Shown piece by piece: positions 33,229 to 44,672 of a DNA stretch of 64,000 nucleotides. The position numbers and the translations under genes were made by a program. The notes under the pieces are model-generated. The model was not told the origin of the DNA, did no database searches, and saw only the letters and a program-made list of their open reading frames with translations. This DNA is from Isoetes taiwanensis (Eukaryota > Streptophyta > Lycopodiopsida > Isoetales > Isoetaceae). Positions within the stretch are counted from its first letter, which is position 1, and every line of letters begins with the position of its first letter. The stretch is from the NCBI GenBank assembly GCA_021234155.1, contig JAJEKV010000198.1, positions 62,001-126,000 on the forward strand. The letters are read 5' to 3'.

Positions 33229-33915
33229 TGTTATATTATCATGCCATATATTGGTGTTTTATCATTGCATATTGCATTGGTGGTTTTTCATGGCATATAT
33301 TGGTGTTGCAAATTTAAGAAGGCACGTGGCCACAAAGTCGGTGGTAAAGGCAGCTATAAAAAACAGGGAGAGAACATACCTTGGGGTGTGACAGTGAGCG
33401 GACAGAGACAGCGGGCAGATGGAGTTTACTGCACAGGTGATCTCAGCAACAGGGCGCTGGTCTGCCGGAACTGGGAAAGAAGTGCTTGCAGACATGAATT
33501 GATGCAGATCGGCAAGGGAAGAAGACACGATTTGAGGAAGATCGGATTTGTACAGAGGTATTGATTTGCCTGATATCGGATTGTTGTGCTTACATCAGAG
33601 GTAGAATTGCTCTTACAGTTTGTTTCCGGATTAGCTTGTGTTCTTGCAATTTGTCTTTGGATTTGTTGCTGTGCTATTGAACTGAAACGGAATTTAGATT
33701 CCGGAAAGATTGGATCCAACTGCAGGTTCCACAGTGTTAAGTCCTGTGTTGAATTTCGGTCAGCAAAGAATAGTCTTGAAGTGTTTGCTGGTGTTGAATA
33801 CATCAGAAGATTTGATTGAAAGAAGGAGCATAGCTCAACGTCCTGTGGTAAATTTTGTTCTTGCATTTGATATTTGCTGTGCATAGAGATATTTTTGTTG
33901 GTGCCAATTTTAACA
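33229..33915 (+). repeat. 5' LTR of the copia fossil
   Basis: 687 bases, TG...CA ends, matching the 3' LTR closely. Contains TATAAAAAACAGGG near 33,353 as a plausible promoter region. The open frames on both strands inside it are shared by the two LTRs and are not genes. Confidence 0.92.
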
Positions 33916-35257
33916 GTGGTATCAGAGCCACCCATCAAGAATCATGGCAACCAGATTTGGAGCCACATTGCTTAATGCAATAGACGTTTATATAGGCGGT
34001 TCAGGATTTCAGGTATGGAAGGAGAAGATACAAAAAGTGTTAAATGCAGAAGGGTTGATGGATATTGTGCAGCCTCCAGAAGGTAAGGAGTTGAAGGATA
34101 TATTAAAGAGCAAAAGGACCTCTTGATCTTGTGCACACGGATCTTTGCGGGCCATTAAATATACAAGGGAGAACAGGTAAAAGATATTATATATCTTTTA
34201 TTGATGATTTCAGTAGAATTTAGATGCAGATTTAAGCTATATGTAAGTGAGATGGAAAGGCAAACGGGCCGTAGACTTAAATGCGTCAGGTCCAATAGAG
34301 GTGGAGAATATCTTTCGAGAATATTTAGATATTTTTGTTGCAAACATGGAATAAAAAGACAGCTTACATGTAGGTATTTACCTCAACAAAATGGTGTTGC
34401 AGAAAGGAAAAACCGAACGGTTCTAGATGATGTAAGGTCAATGATTAAGTTTGCAGGTTTGCCAAATTATCTCTGGGAAGAAGCAGTCAAAGCAGCATTT
34501 TTTATACAAAATAGGCTACCGTTGAGCAGTCTGAATGGTAATATACCTGAAGAACTGTGGTCAAATGGTAAGCTAACTCGCTCGTATGATTTCTTTAAAG
34601 CTTATGGTTGCTTGACATATGTTCATGTTCCTAAAGAAGCAAGACAGAAGCTAGACGATAGAGCAGAAGTTGGTTTCCTAGTAGGTTATGATGAGGAATC
34701 AAAAGGTTATAGAGTGTTCATGCCTGACACAAAGAAAATAATTGTCAGCAGAGATGTTATGTTTGATGAAAACAAGTTCTATAAAGATAGATATGGGATA
34801 GAACATCCAAAAATGGAGGTCAAGGATCATAACTCCAATAAGTCTATTATTGCAACTGACTTTGACTCTGATGATGATAGAACAGATGAGGAAGAAAGCG
34901 AAGATACCAATGGGGAATGTGAAGGTGTCATGCCTGTGCCCATGCCTGCAGGTGAAAGAAGACAACGCAAAAGAAAGTCTGAAGTGGAAAAGCTAAAGGA
35001 CACAGGTATAGACTATAATCCAGAAATGTTTGGTAGATATGGTACAGGAAAATCTAGGAGAATAGGAAGACAACCAAGTAGATATCCTTCCTTGATGGCT
35101 GTGTTTGAACCTGAGACTCCTAGATCCCTTGAAGAAGTTCTTGATTCAGAAAAGGTTCACGAATGGGTAAAAGCAATGCAAGAAGAAATGGACTCATTTA
35201 AAGATACAGGAACATATGAGCTCGTGAAATATCCAACAGGGAAAAATGTGGTCGGTA

Positions 35258-35630
35258 ATCGCATCGATCCGAGACATCGGATTGCCATTCTAGAATGGGA
35301 CGACGGGGGTTCTTGGGAGCGATTCTATGCCTTACGTTTGTCTAAGCCCCTTGCCGAAGGCTTATCACTAGGGTTTTTCCTCGAAAACCCGAAAGGGCGG
35401 GGTTTTTTAATCCCGGTGATAAGCTTTCGGCAGGTACATCAGCCACTCATCTATTAGCATTGCATTTTTTTGGGGTCCAAATGATATAATTGGATTTTCC
35501 CTTTTGTTTTTCGTGGGTAGTTCGCATGTGTGCGGCTACCCACTGTCCACCATTGTAGAAAATCTGCTGAGATGAATGAGAAGCCTATCTATCGGGCGGT
35601 TTGTTGGTTTCTTGCGAGTCCCATTCTAGA
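35258..35630 (-). mobile_element. Helentron/Helitron2-like element nested in the copia fossil
   Basis: A 373-base relative of the units at 25,336-26,375, in the opposite orientation. Its 5' end (complement of CCATTCTAGA) is at 35,630. The inverted copy of that end is at about 35,288-35,300 and the hairpin is at 35,265-35,284 (one mismatch). It interrupts the reverse transcriptase region at a T/T site (minus strand TTTAT/TACC). Its unit-1-like inner part (CTTGCCGAAGGCTTATCAC) is shared with 25,540-25,620. Confidence 0.75.
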
Positions 35631-37060
35631 ATAAATGGATTTATAGAGTAAAAACAAACAGTGATGGGTCAAAAAAATTCAAAGCAAGATTAGTCGCACA
35701 GGGATTCTCTCAAAAGAAAGGAATTGATTACGAAGAAACATACTCTCCCATAGTCAAATTAACAAGTATAAGACTTGTGCTAGCTTTAGCCAATGCCATG
35801 AAGCTTGAGGTACATCATATGGATGTAAAAACTGCATTCTTGAATGCAAGCTTGCAAGAAGAAATATACATGAAACAAGCACCGGGATTTGAGGAGGGAT
35901 ATAATATGGTATGGAAATTGCATCGTGCAGTCTATGGTTTATAACAAGCACCTAGAGAATGGAATAAATGTATAGATGAATATCTAAGGGAGCAAGGGTT
36001 TGAAAAACTTGAGAATGATGGAAACTTATATATGCTTAGGAATGAAGGGAATTTTTGCATTATTGCTTTTATATGTGGATGATTTGTATAATGGCAAAGA
36101 AATAGTATGCCTCGCCTAGATAAGTGCAAAGAAATTTTGAAGCAAAAATTTAAAATGCGAGATCTTGGAGAATTGAAACAGTTTTTGGGTATTGAAATGA
36201 GCGAGAGACAAAGAAAATAGGATGCTTAAACCGACAATGAGACAAGAAAAATATAGAGAATATGCTAAAAGGTTTAGGCTTGAAAATGCAAATCCAAAGC
36301 AAATTCTCCTCTTCTTGCCAGGATATAAAATTTCAAAGGGAGTTATGTCCATCATCGTAACATGAGAAGGAAGAAATGGAAAGTATACCTTCGAGAGAGC
36401 TTATAGGATGCCTACTTTATGTAGCTAATAGTACTCGACCAGACATCTCTTTTGCAGTAAACCTATTGAGTAGGTACAATAATAATCCCGGCAGAGGACA
36501 TTGGGTAGCCGCTAAAAGGATATTAAGATACTTAAAAGGCACTAAAGATCAAGGAATTACCTTTTGTTCGGACAACTTGACCCTATTTGCATACTCAGAT
36601 GCGGATTGGGCGGGTGATCTAGATGCAAGGAGGTCCACATCTGGTTATGCCTTAATTCTAGCAGGTGGCATAATTTCATGGAGGAGCAAAAAACAATCGT
36701 CAGTGGCAATGTCATCTGCTGAAGCAGAATACTCAGCATCTTCTCTGGCAGTCAAAGAAATTGTCTGGGTTAGAAGGCTGTTGATTGAGATAGGTATACC
36801 ACAAAGTGACCCTATTACACTCCTAACTGACAGTCTGAGTTGTATTGCTATAGCAAAGAACCCGGTACATCATGAAAGAACAAAACATATTGAATTGCAT
36901 ATGCATTTTATAAGAGATCTTATTGCTAAACAGGTAATAGTAATGCAGTATGTAGAAACTTCACATCAAGCAGCAGATATATTCACCAAGGCAATGACAG
37001 AGAAAAAGCTCGATATATACAAAAAATTGCTTGGAATACAATAATGGCATGAAGGGGAAT

Positions 37061-37746
37061 TGTTATATTATCATGCCATATATTGGTGTTTTATCATTGC
37101 ATATTGCATTGGTGGTTTTTCATGGCATATATTGGTGTTGCAAATTTAAGAAGGCACGTGGCCACAAAGTCGGTGGTAAAGGCAGCTATAAAAAATAGGG
37201 AGAGAACGTACCTTGGGGTGTGACAGTGAGCGGACAGAGACAGCGGGCAGATGGAGTTTACTGCACAGGTGATCTCAGCAACAGGGCGCTGGTCTGCCGG
37301 AACTGGGAAAGAAGTGCTTGCAGACATGAATTGATGCAGATCGGCAAGGGAAGAAGACACGATTTGAGGAAGATTGAATTTGTACAGAGGTATTGATTTG
37401 CCTGATATCGGATTTCTGTGCTTACATCAGAGGTAGAATTGCTCTTACAGTTTGTTTCCGGATTAGCTTGTGTTCTTGCAATTTGTCTCTGGATTTGTTG
37501 CTGTGCTATTGAACTGAAACGAAATTTAGATTCCGGAAAGGTTGGATCCAACTGCAGGTTTCGCAGTGTTAAGTCCTGTGTTGAATTTCGGTCAGCAAAG
37601 AATAGTCTTGAAGTGTTTGCTGGTGTTGAATACATCAGAAGATTTGATTGAAAGAAGGAGCATAGGTCAACGTCCTGTGGTAAATTTTGTTCTTGCATTT
37701 GATATTTGCTGTGCATAGAGATATTTTTGTTGGTGCCAATTTAACA
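37061..37746 (+). repeat. 3' LTR of the copia fossil
   Basis: 686 bases, near-identical to 33,229-33,915. Preceded by GGCATGAAGGGGAAT (purine tract) and followed by the target duplication GGTAT. Confidence 0.92.
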
Positions 37747-37751
37747 GGTAT

Positions 37752-38460
37752 TGCCCGGGGGGGCATTGGGTGTTTTATATATCAAAATATGTGCATCTCC
37801 AATACCACATGTACCTGAATATGGTTGTATAGTCCTTTATGGTCCTTGAGAATCAAAATATGTAAATAAATTGATGTCACAAAGGTGGCTTCTCCTATAT
37901 ATGTCAATTGCAATAGATAATGCCCCATTTTATGGCCCCATTGCTACCATAAGCTTTTAACACTTAAGAATGTTTGGAATTCCATCACTTTGTTGCATGC
38001 TTTCAAAACTTTTGAGAGCAAGACTCCCCTCATCATTCTGGCAGTAACTTGCAATCATTATGTTCCATGCCATAACAATCAAGAGTTGCCAAGTTGCCGA
38101 AAAAATTATGTCTCTGTCTGCCACATTTACTGTACATTCAACAAGCATATTTCCTATATTATAGTATATTTTGACTAGTTAGCCCATTCAGTACTCGATG
38201 TCCCTTTGCAAGCTTCTCAAACCTATCATATATATCAATAACTGCAACCATATCAGCTCAAAAAATCAAAATCCAAAATATGTTCATGGACGGATTATCA
38301 ACACTAATGTTTGCTGCTTTTAAGATAATTAAAAAAAGTAACCTTATCTGCTTTTGTGTTGTTGTGCTGCATTTTTTCAAAATAATCTGGGGCAAAAAGG
38401 CCACCACAATGCCCACAGTCAATAATTAACAATCCACAATCCAAACAATGAATAGAAACA
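37752..38460. other. No gene recognised
   Basis: AT-rich sequence with short frames only; nothing repeated elsewhere in the window was noticed. Confidence 0.5.
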
Positions 38461-38464
38461 AAAC

Positions 38465-39050
38465 TATTTTGCCAATGTTATAAATGTCATATTGTCATGG
38501 ATCAAGCACTAATTTGAACGGTTGAGATCATTTGAGTGTTTTTGAAGGCCGAGATTTATCGCACTACTTTCCATCAATGTGATTGGTTATGCTTTGATCT
38601 CTTGGGGAGAGGAGGAAAGGGAAAAAGTGAAGGGCAAAACGGCACGAAGAAAAAGGGAAGAGGGAAAGGAGAAAAGGAAAGGGAAAAATAGCATAGGAAA
38701 GGGAGAGAAAAAGGGAAAAGAAACAAAAGGAGGGGGAAAGGGAAGGAGAAAGGGGCACTAAAAAAGGGGGAAAATGGCAAGGTGGAAGAAAGAGGAAAAG
38801 GGAAGGGAAAAGGGGAACAAGAAATGGGTGAAGAGAAGGGAAGGGATTAGAAGAGGGATGAAGCGGTCGTCTCTTGGCGCTGACGTCCGCGGCTAGGGCG
38901 GATACAGGAGTGAGGAGGCCGGCCTCGTCTCTCTGATCCGGCATTGCTATGGCAAACGAGAGGTTCAAGGTCGAAATCTGGGTGCCAGTTGGGGATCTGA
39001 CAACCATTATTCATTTATATTCAGATTATGCCATAATATTGGGAATTTAA
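38465..39050 (+). mobile_element. Diverged relative of the pyrimidine-tract Helitron-like element
   Basis: The stretch 38,475-38,615 matches the complement of the right part of the element at 1,210-3,252: AATGTTATAAATGTCAT, ACGGTTGAGATCAT, CCGAGATTTATCGCAC and TGATTGGTTATGC occur in the same order. A purine tract follows (38,590-38,860), as expected for the reverse orientation. The right side (to about 39,050) is GC-richer and ends in ATTATGCCATAATATTGGGA. I cannot fix the 3' terminus. Confidence 0.5.
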
Positions 39051-41674
39051 AATATGTTTCATTCCCCGCCCGCCCACCTAAAATTTCCCCCGCCCGTCTA
39101 AAATTTCCCGCTCGTTTAGACTTTCCCCCCTTTTGCTTCCTCATTTCTTTTCCGCACTTTCCATACATACTTTTCCCATTGCATTTTTTTTTTGGGGACA
39201 CATGCCTATTTTGGCTTTCTTTTCCTATCTCTGCGTTTTCTTCATAGCCAGACCTATTCCGGCTATTTTCCCATTCCAGCTTTCTTTTCTCTGAACATTC
39301 TTCATAGCCAGGCCTATTTCGACCTTTTTGCCATTGCGACTTTCCTTCCCATATATTTCCCTGCCTTTTCTTCATGGACAAACCTATTCCGGCATTTTTT
39401 TCCATTTCGTTCTTCATAGAAAGACCTGTTCCGACCTTCTTCATACACATGCCTATTTCTCTGCCCATTCTTTGTAGGCATGCCCATCCTGGCTAGGCGA
39501 GCTCGGTCTGCTCTTTCTACCATTTCTTGGATGCAGCCATCCAGGCTATAGTGAGTATGTTTCGCCTTAAGTTCTCTTGCAATGGCTGTGTTTTCTGCAG
39601 GATCATATTTCAAATGACTAGGGCATGCAAGAGACAGAGGGACTGCCATATCTGCAGGTATTATTACCATCAAGTTTAAATCTCTCTATTTCGATTATGA
39701 TAATCTATTATTTGGCCTTCAATTCCGAATCAGAGTTTATGTACCAAGTTTGTGGAAATGTATTCTTCAGTTCGTTGAGATCTTATTTGCTTAATTTGGA
39801 GATGATACAGAAGCAAAAGGAACGATATGAGATGAAGCAGTAAGCTTTTATGAATATCTGGAAAGCACACTACACAGATGGGATTGCTTAGGATTTAATA
39901 GTTATTTTGCAGAAGATTTAGCCAAGACCCAAATTCTTGCTCCAATGACATTATATTTGTTTCCAAAGGCTTGTAGCAGCACAGATCATGTGATTCTTGC
40001 TCTGTTTTGCTTACAATTTGTTTGCAAAACTAACTCAGTTCTGATCGTGTACTGGTGTTTAGGTTTATTGTAGTACAAAGCCATGTTGCTGAAGGGGATA
40101 GATGTTTTTGATATATGCATGGGCTCTATCGTTCTCAAAGAAGAGGATGAAAGATGGATTAGTATTTAGTATGAAACTAAACTTTGTGACCTTCATCATC
40201 CAAGCTAAATCGCGCCAAGTGCGTTTTCATGTTCTAAAGTTTAAAGCCTGTAAACTGTAAAGCATGATTTTACTTACATACGTTTTTATAAACCAAACAA
40301 AGAACATGTTTATATACCTCATTTTTTTGTTGTTTGTAGGCCCTTTGGAAATTAATGAGAGTGTATTTTTGAATGATTATGTTGAATGTTAACAATAAGG
40401 TGTATTGTGTTTGTTTTGATTCTGTCTTCAAACACTGGATATTTGGGTTAACTTTTAATGTTGCTAAATATACATTACATGTATATTGACGCTATTTGCA
40501 TGTCCTATAAATTATATTAGAAGATTAAAACATGAAAAACAATAGCCATTCTCCATTATTCTACCTCAGAGAAATATTTCAATAATGCATGAATAAGTCT
40601 CCTTTTTATGGCATAATTTGAATTAGACTAGTCAACAAGTGTTTTTGAGTGAGATTTTTGGTGAATTGGTTTAATGTAAAAACAATAATATTTGGCTTGT
40701 ATAGGGCCAAACTGGCGCGCTTTTGGAACAGACATAATCCCAATTTAAATGAATGATGGTTTGACATTTTGTCTTCAAGATTCTGTTAAATAAGAATTGC
40801 TGGTTTCTTTGTGCTTAAAGCTGCTTCTTGGCGGTCTTTTTGGTCCTTGCAAGTACCACTAACGTAGTCTTTTTGCTCTAATGCGGAAGCATTATGATTC
40901 TTTATAATTTTGGAAGGACCTGGCAAGAGCAGTTTCCTCTATTCTTATTTTAGATCACACTGAAATTGCACAGCAGCTTATAAGGTGGAGCAAAATTTTC
41001 GCAAGGCTATTAAGAAAAGCAGCTTTAGGTTGTAATGTTTGCTGGCAGTTCATATCTTAAGCCAAATTTTAAGGTCGGATGGAAGAACCCTTTCCTTTTT
41101 CTTCGTCTCTCTTGCTAGTGGAGAGGTATAGAGCTGGTTCTTGGAAAGAACAGAGTATATTATCCAATTTCTACAGGTTTTCTACAAGAAATGAGATTGA
41201 TTTATAGAGCCGAGCTAGGGATTTATTTGTGTACAGGAAGAAGCCTTTACATCATAAATCAGACTCTAGGGAGGAGTCTTGGTGGTTGGGCTATGTGTCT
41301 AACCAACTCAGGCTCACTGTTTCACATCTCGATAATGCAGCATCTAATGCAGTCTCACATATTGTTGATTTACTTGTAGTTTTGGTCTTTTTGGAAGCAA
41401 TGGTTGCTTCCCTGAGCAGAGTGGCAGCTTCTCAGATTACTTTGGATTCTTTTCTAATATCTTTATTCTGAAGAGTTTTTTTGTGCATTCAGTTAGAGCT
41501 GGCTTCTAGAGCTTTAAATATTTCTTTGCACAGGGAAAATGAAGATGTTAAGTTCACTCCTATAGTAATCTTTTTTGTGTATTGAAATATTTGTATTTTT
41601 GTGCTTAATTCAAATCTGATCCAGATGGGATCCTGGTGTAATACTTCCTTTATTATGAAAACTTTCATTCAAAA
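39051..41674. other. Long non-coding stretch, no gene recognised
   Basis: Contains a C/T-leaning segment (39,060-39,480) with repeated CATAGCCAGRCCTATTYCGGC-like phrases about 50-60 bases apart, which generate a 153-codon minus-strand frame that is repeat-derived. The rest is AT-rich without domains. The right end (TTATGAAAACTTTCATTC, then an A-run at 41,672-41,680) looks like a poly-A retroelement tail leading into a GA-rich tract. Confidence 0.45.
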
Positions 41675-42130
41675 AAAAGAAGAGAGAGAGAGAGAGAGAA
41701 GGGAAGGTAAAAAAGGCATAGAAAAAGGGAAAAATAGAATGGAGAAAGGAAGCGGAAAAAAAGAGAAAGAGGAAAAGATTGAGGAAAGGAAAAAAGGGAA
41801 GAGAAAAGAAAAAATGAAAGCAAAAGAGGAGGGAAGGGAGCACCGGAAAAAAAAAGAAAAGCGAAAATGGTGGAGAAAAGGGAAGGGGAAAAAAACATGG
41901 GAGAAGGGAAAGGAATGGGAAAAGGGCACGGGAAAAATAAGAAGAGGGAAAGCGTGGGAAAATGAGGGACATGGAAATGAAAAAGTCCATCAAGGAAATA
42001 CAACGGGAAAAAAAGGAAACGGGGAAGGAAAGCGGAAAGGGAAAAAGGGAAAAGAAAAAAAGAAACATGTAGGGAAAATAAGAAAAGGAAGTGTGTAGGG
42101 AAACAATAAAAATGGAAAAGAAAAAAGACT
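41675..42130. repeat. Purine-rich tract
   Basis: About 450 bases of almost pure A and G on the plus strand, starting with an A-run and (GA)n. The overlapping frames (K, E, R, G-rich on plus; F, S, P, L-rich on minus) are low-complexity artefacts. Confidence 0.85.
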
Positions 42131-42459
42131 TGTGGAAACTTGTGGAAATAGAATCAGGTAAGCTTTTCTTGACTTTGTAGAATAGAATGGGTCAGCCATT
42201 TTTGCTGCCCCAGTGACCTAGAGAATCCGGTTGCATTGGGTAGAATCCGGTCACGCTAGTGCAGCCCATTCCAATGCACATTACAAAAAGATTCTAGAAA
42301 TTATTGGTTGGTAAGGAGCAGTATGAGTAAAGAGCAATAACTAACGTCTTTGTGCGTTCCCAAGGATAATTCTTTGTTATATATAGAAAGGAATACCTTG
42401 TTCTTCTATGAACTCATGGTGCATAGGAAGAGACGAACTTTTTGTAAGAGGTAAAAGTT

Positions 42460-43559
42460 GTTGAGGCCTTTATTCAGCTGAAAAGGCTGGCGGTGAGGTT
42501 ATTTGGCCGGCGCCTTCGCGAGAGCGGCGCCGCCAAATAACCTCCCGCCGCCAGGCCTTTACCCCGTAACGAGCGGTGGCCTCAACGGCCTTTACCTTAC
42601 ATAAAGGTAAAGGGGGCCACATTTTGGCCAGCTGGATGCCACGTCAGCAATATATATAAGTTTTTTTTTTTTTTTCTTTCCTTCTTTCGGGCGATAGCCC
42701 GCCGCCATAGCCGATCCACGAGCTATGGCGATATCTTTTTGGCATGGGCTTCTTTCGCTTTTTGTGTTGCCATAGCATTTTCGCATGCTTTAGCAGATTG
42801 CCGAGGCGATTTATTGGCGATCGTCATACTTTTTGGTTGATCTTTCTCTTCTTGTAGATTTTTTTCATTTAGGACGTCGCCATAGCTGATTTTGGTAATG
42901 TGTTTTGAGAGGTTTTAAATTTTTCTTGGAGTTTTTTTGTTAATCTTCTAATAAGAGAGTCCCGAGATCCGTCTTTCTTGCTTTCTCATAGATTTGGAAG
43001 GACCTATTCTAAAGATTTGATAAGGTAACATCACAAGAACGCCTTTCTTTGGGTTATTTACTATCTTTACCTCTCTACATGGCTTATTTCTTCATGCATG
43101 GATGCCAAGTCGGTTCAAGAACATACCTAGCTTTATATGGCGACCACCATGGGGGTTAATCCAAGAGCTACGCACATGGAACCATGAAAAAATGGCCTGA
43201 GGAGCTGAGATATGGAAGAAGATCCGGGCGAGCTACGATATGGCGTTTTGGGAACAGATGGCGATCCAAAGAAAGAGAGATGAGCTTCGAGCTAGATTTT
43301 TGTCTTTTTTTGGAAATCAGTGGAATTTTCTGATCAGTGGAATTTACTGTTTTTGATCAGTGTTTGTTGAATTTCTATAATACAGTGTTTCTTGAATTTC
43401 TATAATACAGTGGATTGAATTTCTGTGCTATTTCTATCTTCTGCAATAATAAAAATCAACAGATCAAGTCACCCGAAATCAACTGACCATAACAAGAACT
43501 ATTACTGGATTTAAAATCGGCTGAAAAAAGCCGAAATGTGGCCCCCTTTACCTTTATGT
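42460..43559 (-). mobile_element. Element with inverted ends plus a one-sided foldback hairpin
   Basis: Inverted repeats ACATAAAGGTAAAGGGGGCC (42,599-42,618) and its complement (43,540-43,559) continue inward for about 10 more bases. Directly outside the left repeat lies a strong foldback (42,460-42,586). Its outer arms are GTTGAGGCC and GGCCTCAAC, and its inner arms GAGGTTATTTGG and CCAAATAACCTC are extended by CGGCGCC/GGCGCCG. Inverted ends with a hairpin beyond only one of them is the same layout as the elements at 25,336 and 50,092, and fits Helitron2/Helentron-like elements in minus orientation. No coding capacity or clear target duplication. Confidence 0.55.
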
Positions 43560-44672
43560 CATCTAGTGTCCCTGTCACCTCAACCTTTAAAAAATTCTGC
43601 ACAAATCTTCATCCCATGTTGGAGGCATCCTTTGTCCACTACCTAGTTTAAAATCCATACCAGAGGATTATAATTTTATCCATTTAAACATTAATCCATG
43701 GAGAAACAAATGGAAGGCATTGTATTTTTTATTTTTTAAGTTTTTATTCATTTTCGTGTTGACGGCGACCAGATATAATACCGAAGCTTTGTAATAAAAT
43801 TTCCATTCATATGTTAATTATGAGCAATTAAATCTGGCTCGCATGTCCCACGAACCATCGCATCCAACCCTGATTCACACAAGGGATCTCTGGCGCTTCG
43901 CATTTTTGATTTGGCACTCTTCATCTTGTGAACAGAGAGGTACATGCGTTTCGTCAATTATGCTTCAACGCACAATTTTTTTGTGGAGCAGGATTGGAAG
44001 TGAAAGCTATAGATCTGGTATTGTTTTCCTTAATTCTTTCTCATCCTCCCATTGTTTCTAGAGTTAAATCGAAGAAGTGAATTTTAATGCATATGCAGGA
44101 TGAGAATTGGCAAAAAATCCTGCATTTGATTGGTGTATTGGCGTGATTCTTCACATATATAGAGTTCGGAAATCTCGTTTGCTTCAAAGTCAATCGATTT
44201 TGGGACAATGTGGAAAGGATTGGACATGAATCTGGCATTTGGAAGAAGAAAATCATATTCGGAAGGAAAAATAGCGGAAGGTATGATTAAATTTGCTTTT
44301 TCCAACTTGTTGTGTTTGATGCAGAAGGAAACGGGTTAAGTTAGTAGGGTTTCCGTTTGTTGATGAAAGACACTGGTTTGTCTGGTAACATCAGATTTAC
44401 GTGAGGAGCATAGAGCATATCCTGGACATAGTGGCCATGGCCTTGTCCTTGTCTTTTCGATGAATGGATTGGATGCCTAAATTCAAAATTCATAGCCTAG
44501 CCTGCGTTCAGTTCTGCTTTGAGTCAGTCACGTCAAAGTCTAAGAAGCCACAGTCCAAGTTTCCGTTGGATGCTCGTGAACAGTGCTTCTTTTGTCCATT
44601 TTTAAATTGTATTTTGAATTTTTAGCCCCTACTTTGTTTTTCATCCACATCCCATTGTTCTTGGTGAATCAG
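43560..44672. other. Upstream region of the TRM/LONGIFOLIA-like gene
   Basis: AT-rich. No convincing first exon was found; TRM proteins normally have a conserved N-terminal segment that should lie here or further left. TGTTCTTGGTGAATCAG at 44,656-44,672 is a plausible splice acceptor for the exon that follows. Confidence 0.4.

Larger units (their letters stand above)
33229..37746 (+). mobile_element. Ty1/copia retrotransposon fossil (recent, broken, with nested insert)
   Basis: Two LTRs (33,229-33,915 and 37,061-37,746) start TGTTATATTATC and end TTTAACA or TTAACA. The element is flanked by the 5-base target duplication GGTAT (33,224-33,228 and 37,747-37,751). A primer-binding site TGGTATCAGAGC (33,917-33,928, initiator-Met tRNA type) follows the left LTR, and a purine tract AAGGGGAA precedes the right one. 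Visible parts in copia order are a short gag start (33,944), integrase (about 34,140-34,800, including LPQQNGVAERKNRT), reverse transcriptase (35,100 onward) and RNase H (36,376-37,044, with ADWAGDLDARRSTSGYALI). The LTRs differ at only about a dozen sites by eye, so the insertion is young. It is broken, with several breaks. Confidence 0.92.

Noticed and set aside
33262-33819. Frames of 77-170 codons within the copia LTR region
   Set aside because: They recur in both LTRs and on both strands and have no domains; they are LTR sequence.
41601-42098. 165-codon K/E/R/G-rich frame
   Set aside because: Low-complexity product of the purine tract, with an equally long antisense frame.
42460-42586. 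Strong GC hairpin as a bacterial-type terminator or RNA gene
   Set aside because: Eukaryotic context, no adjacent transcription unit, and it sits next to inverted element ends, so it is more likely part of a mobile element.
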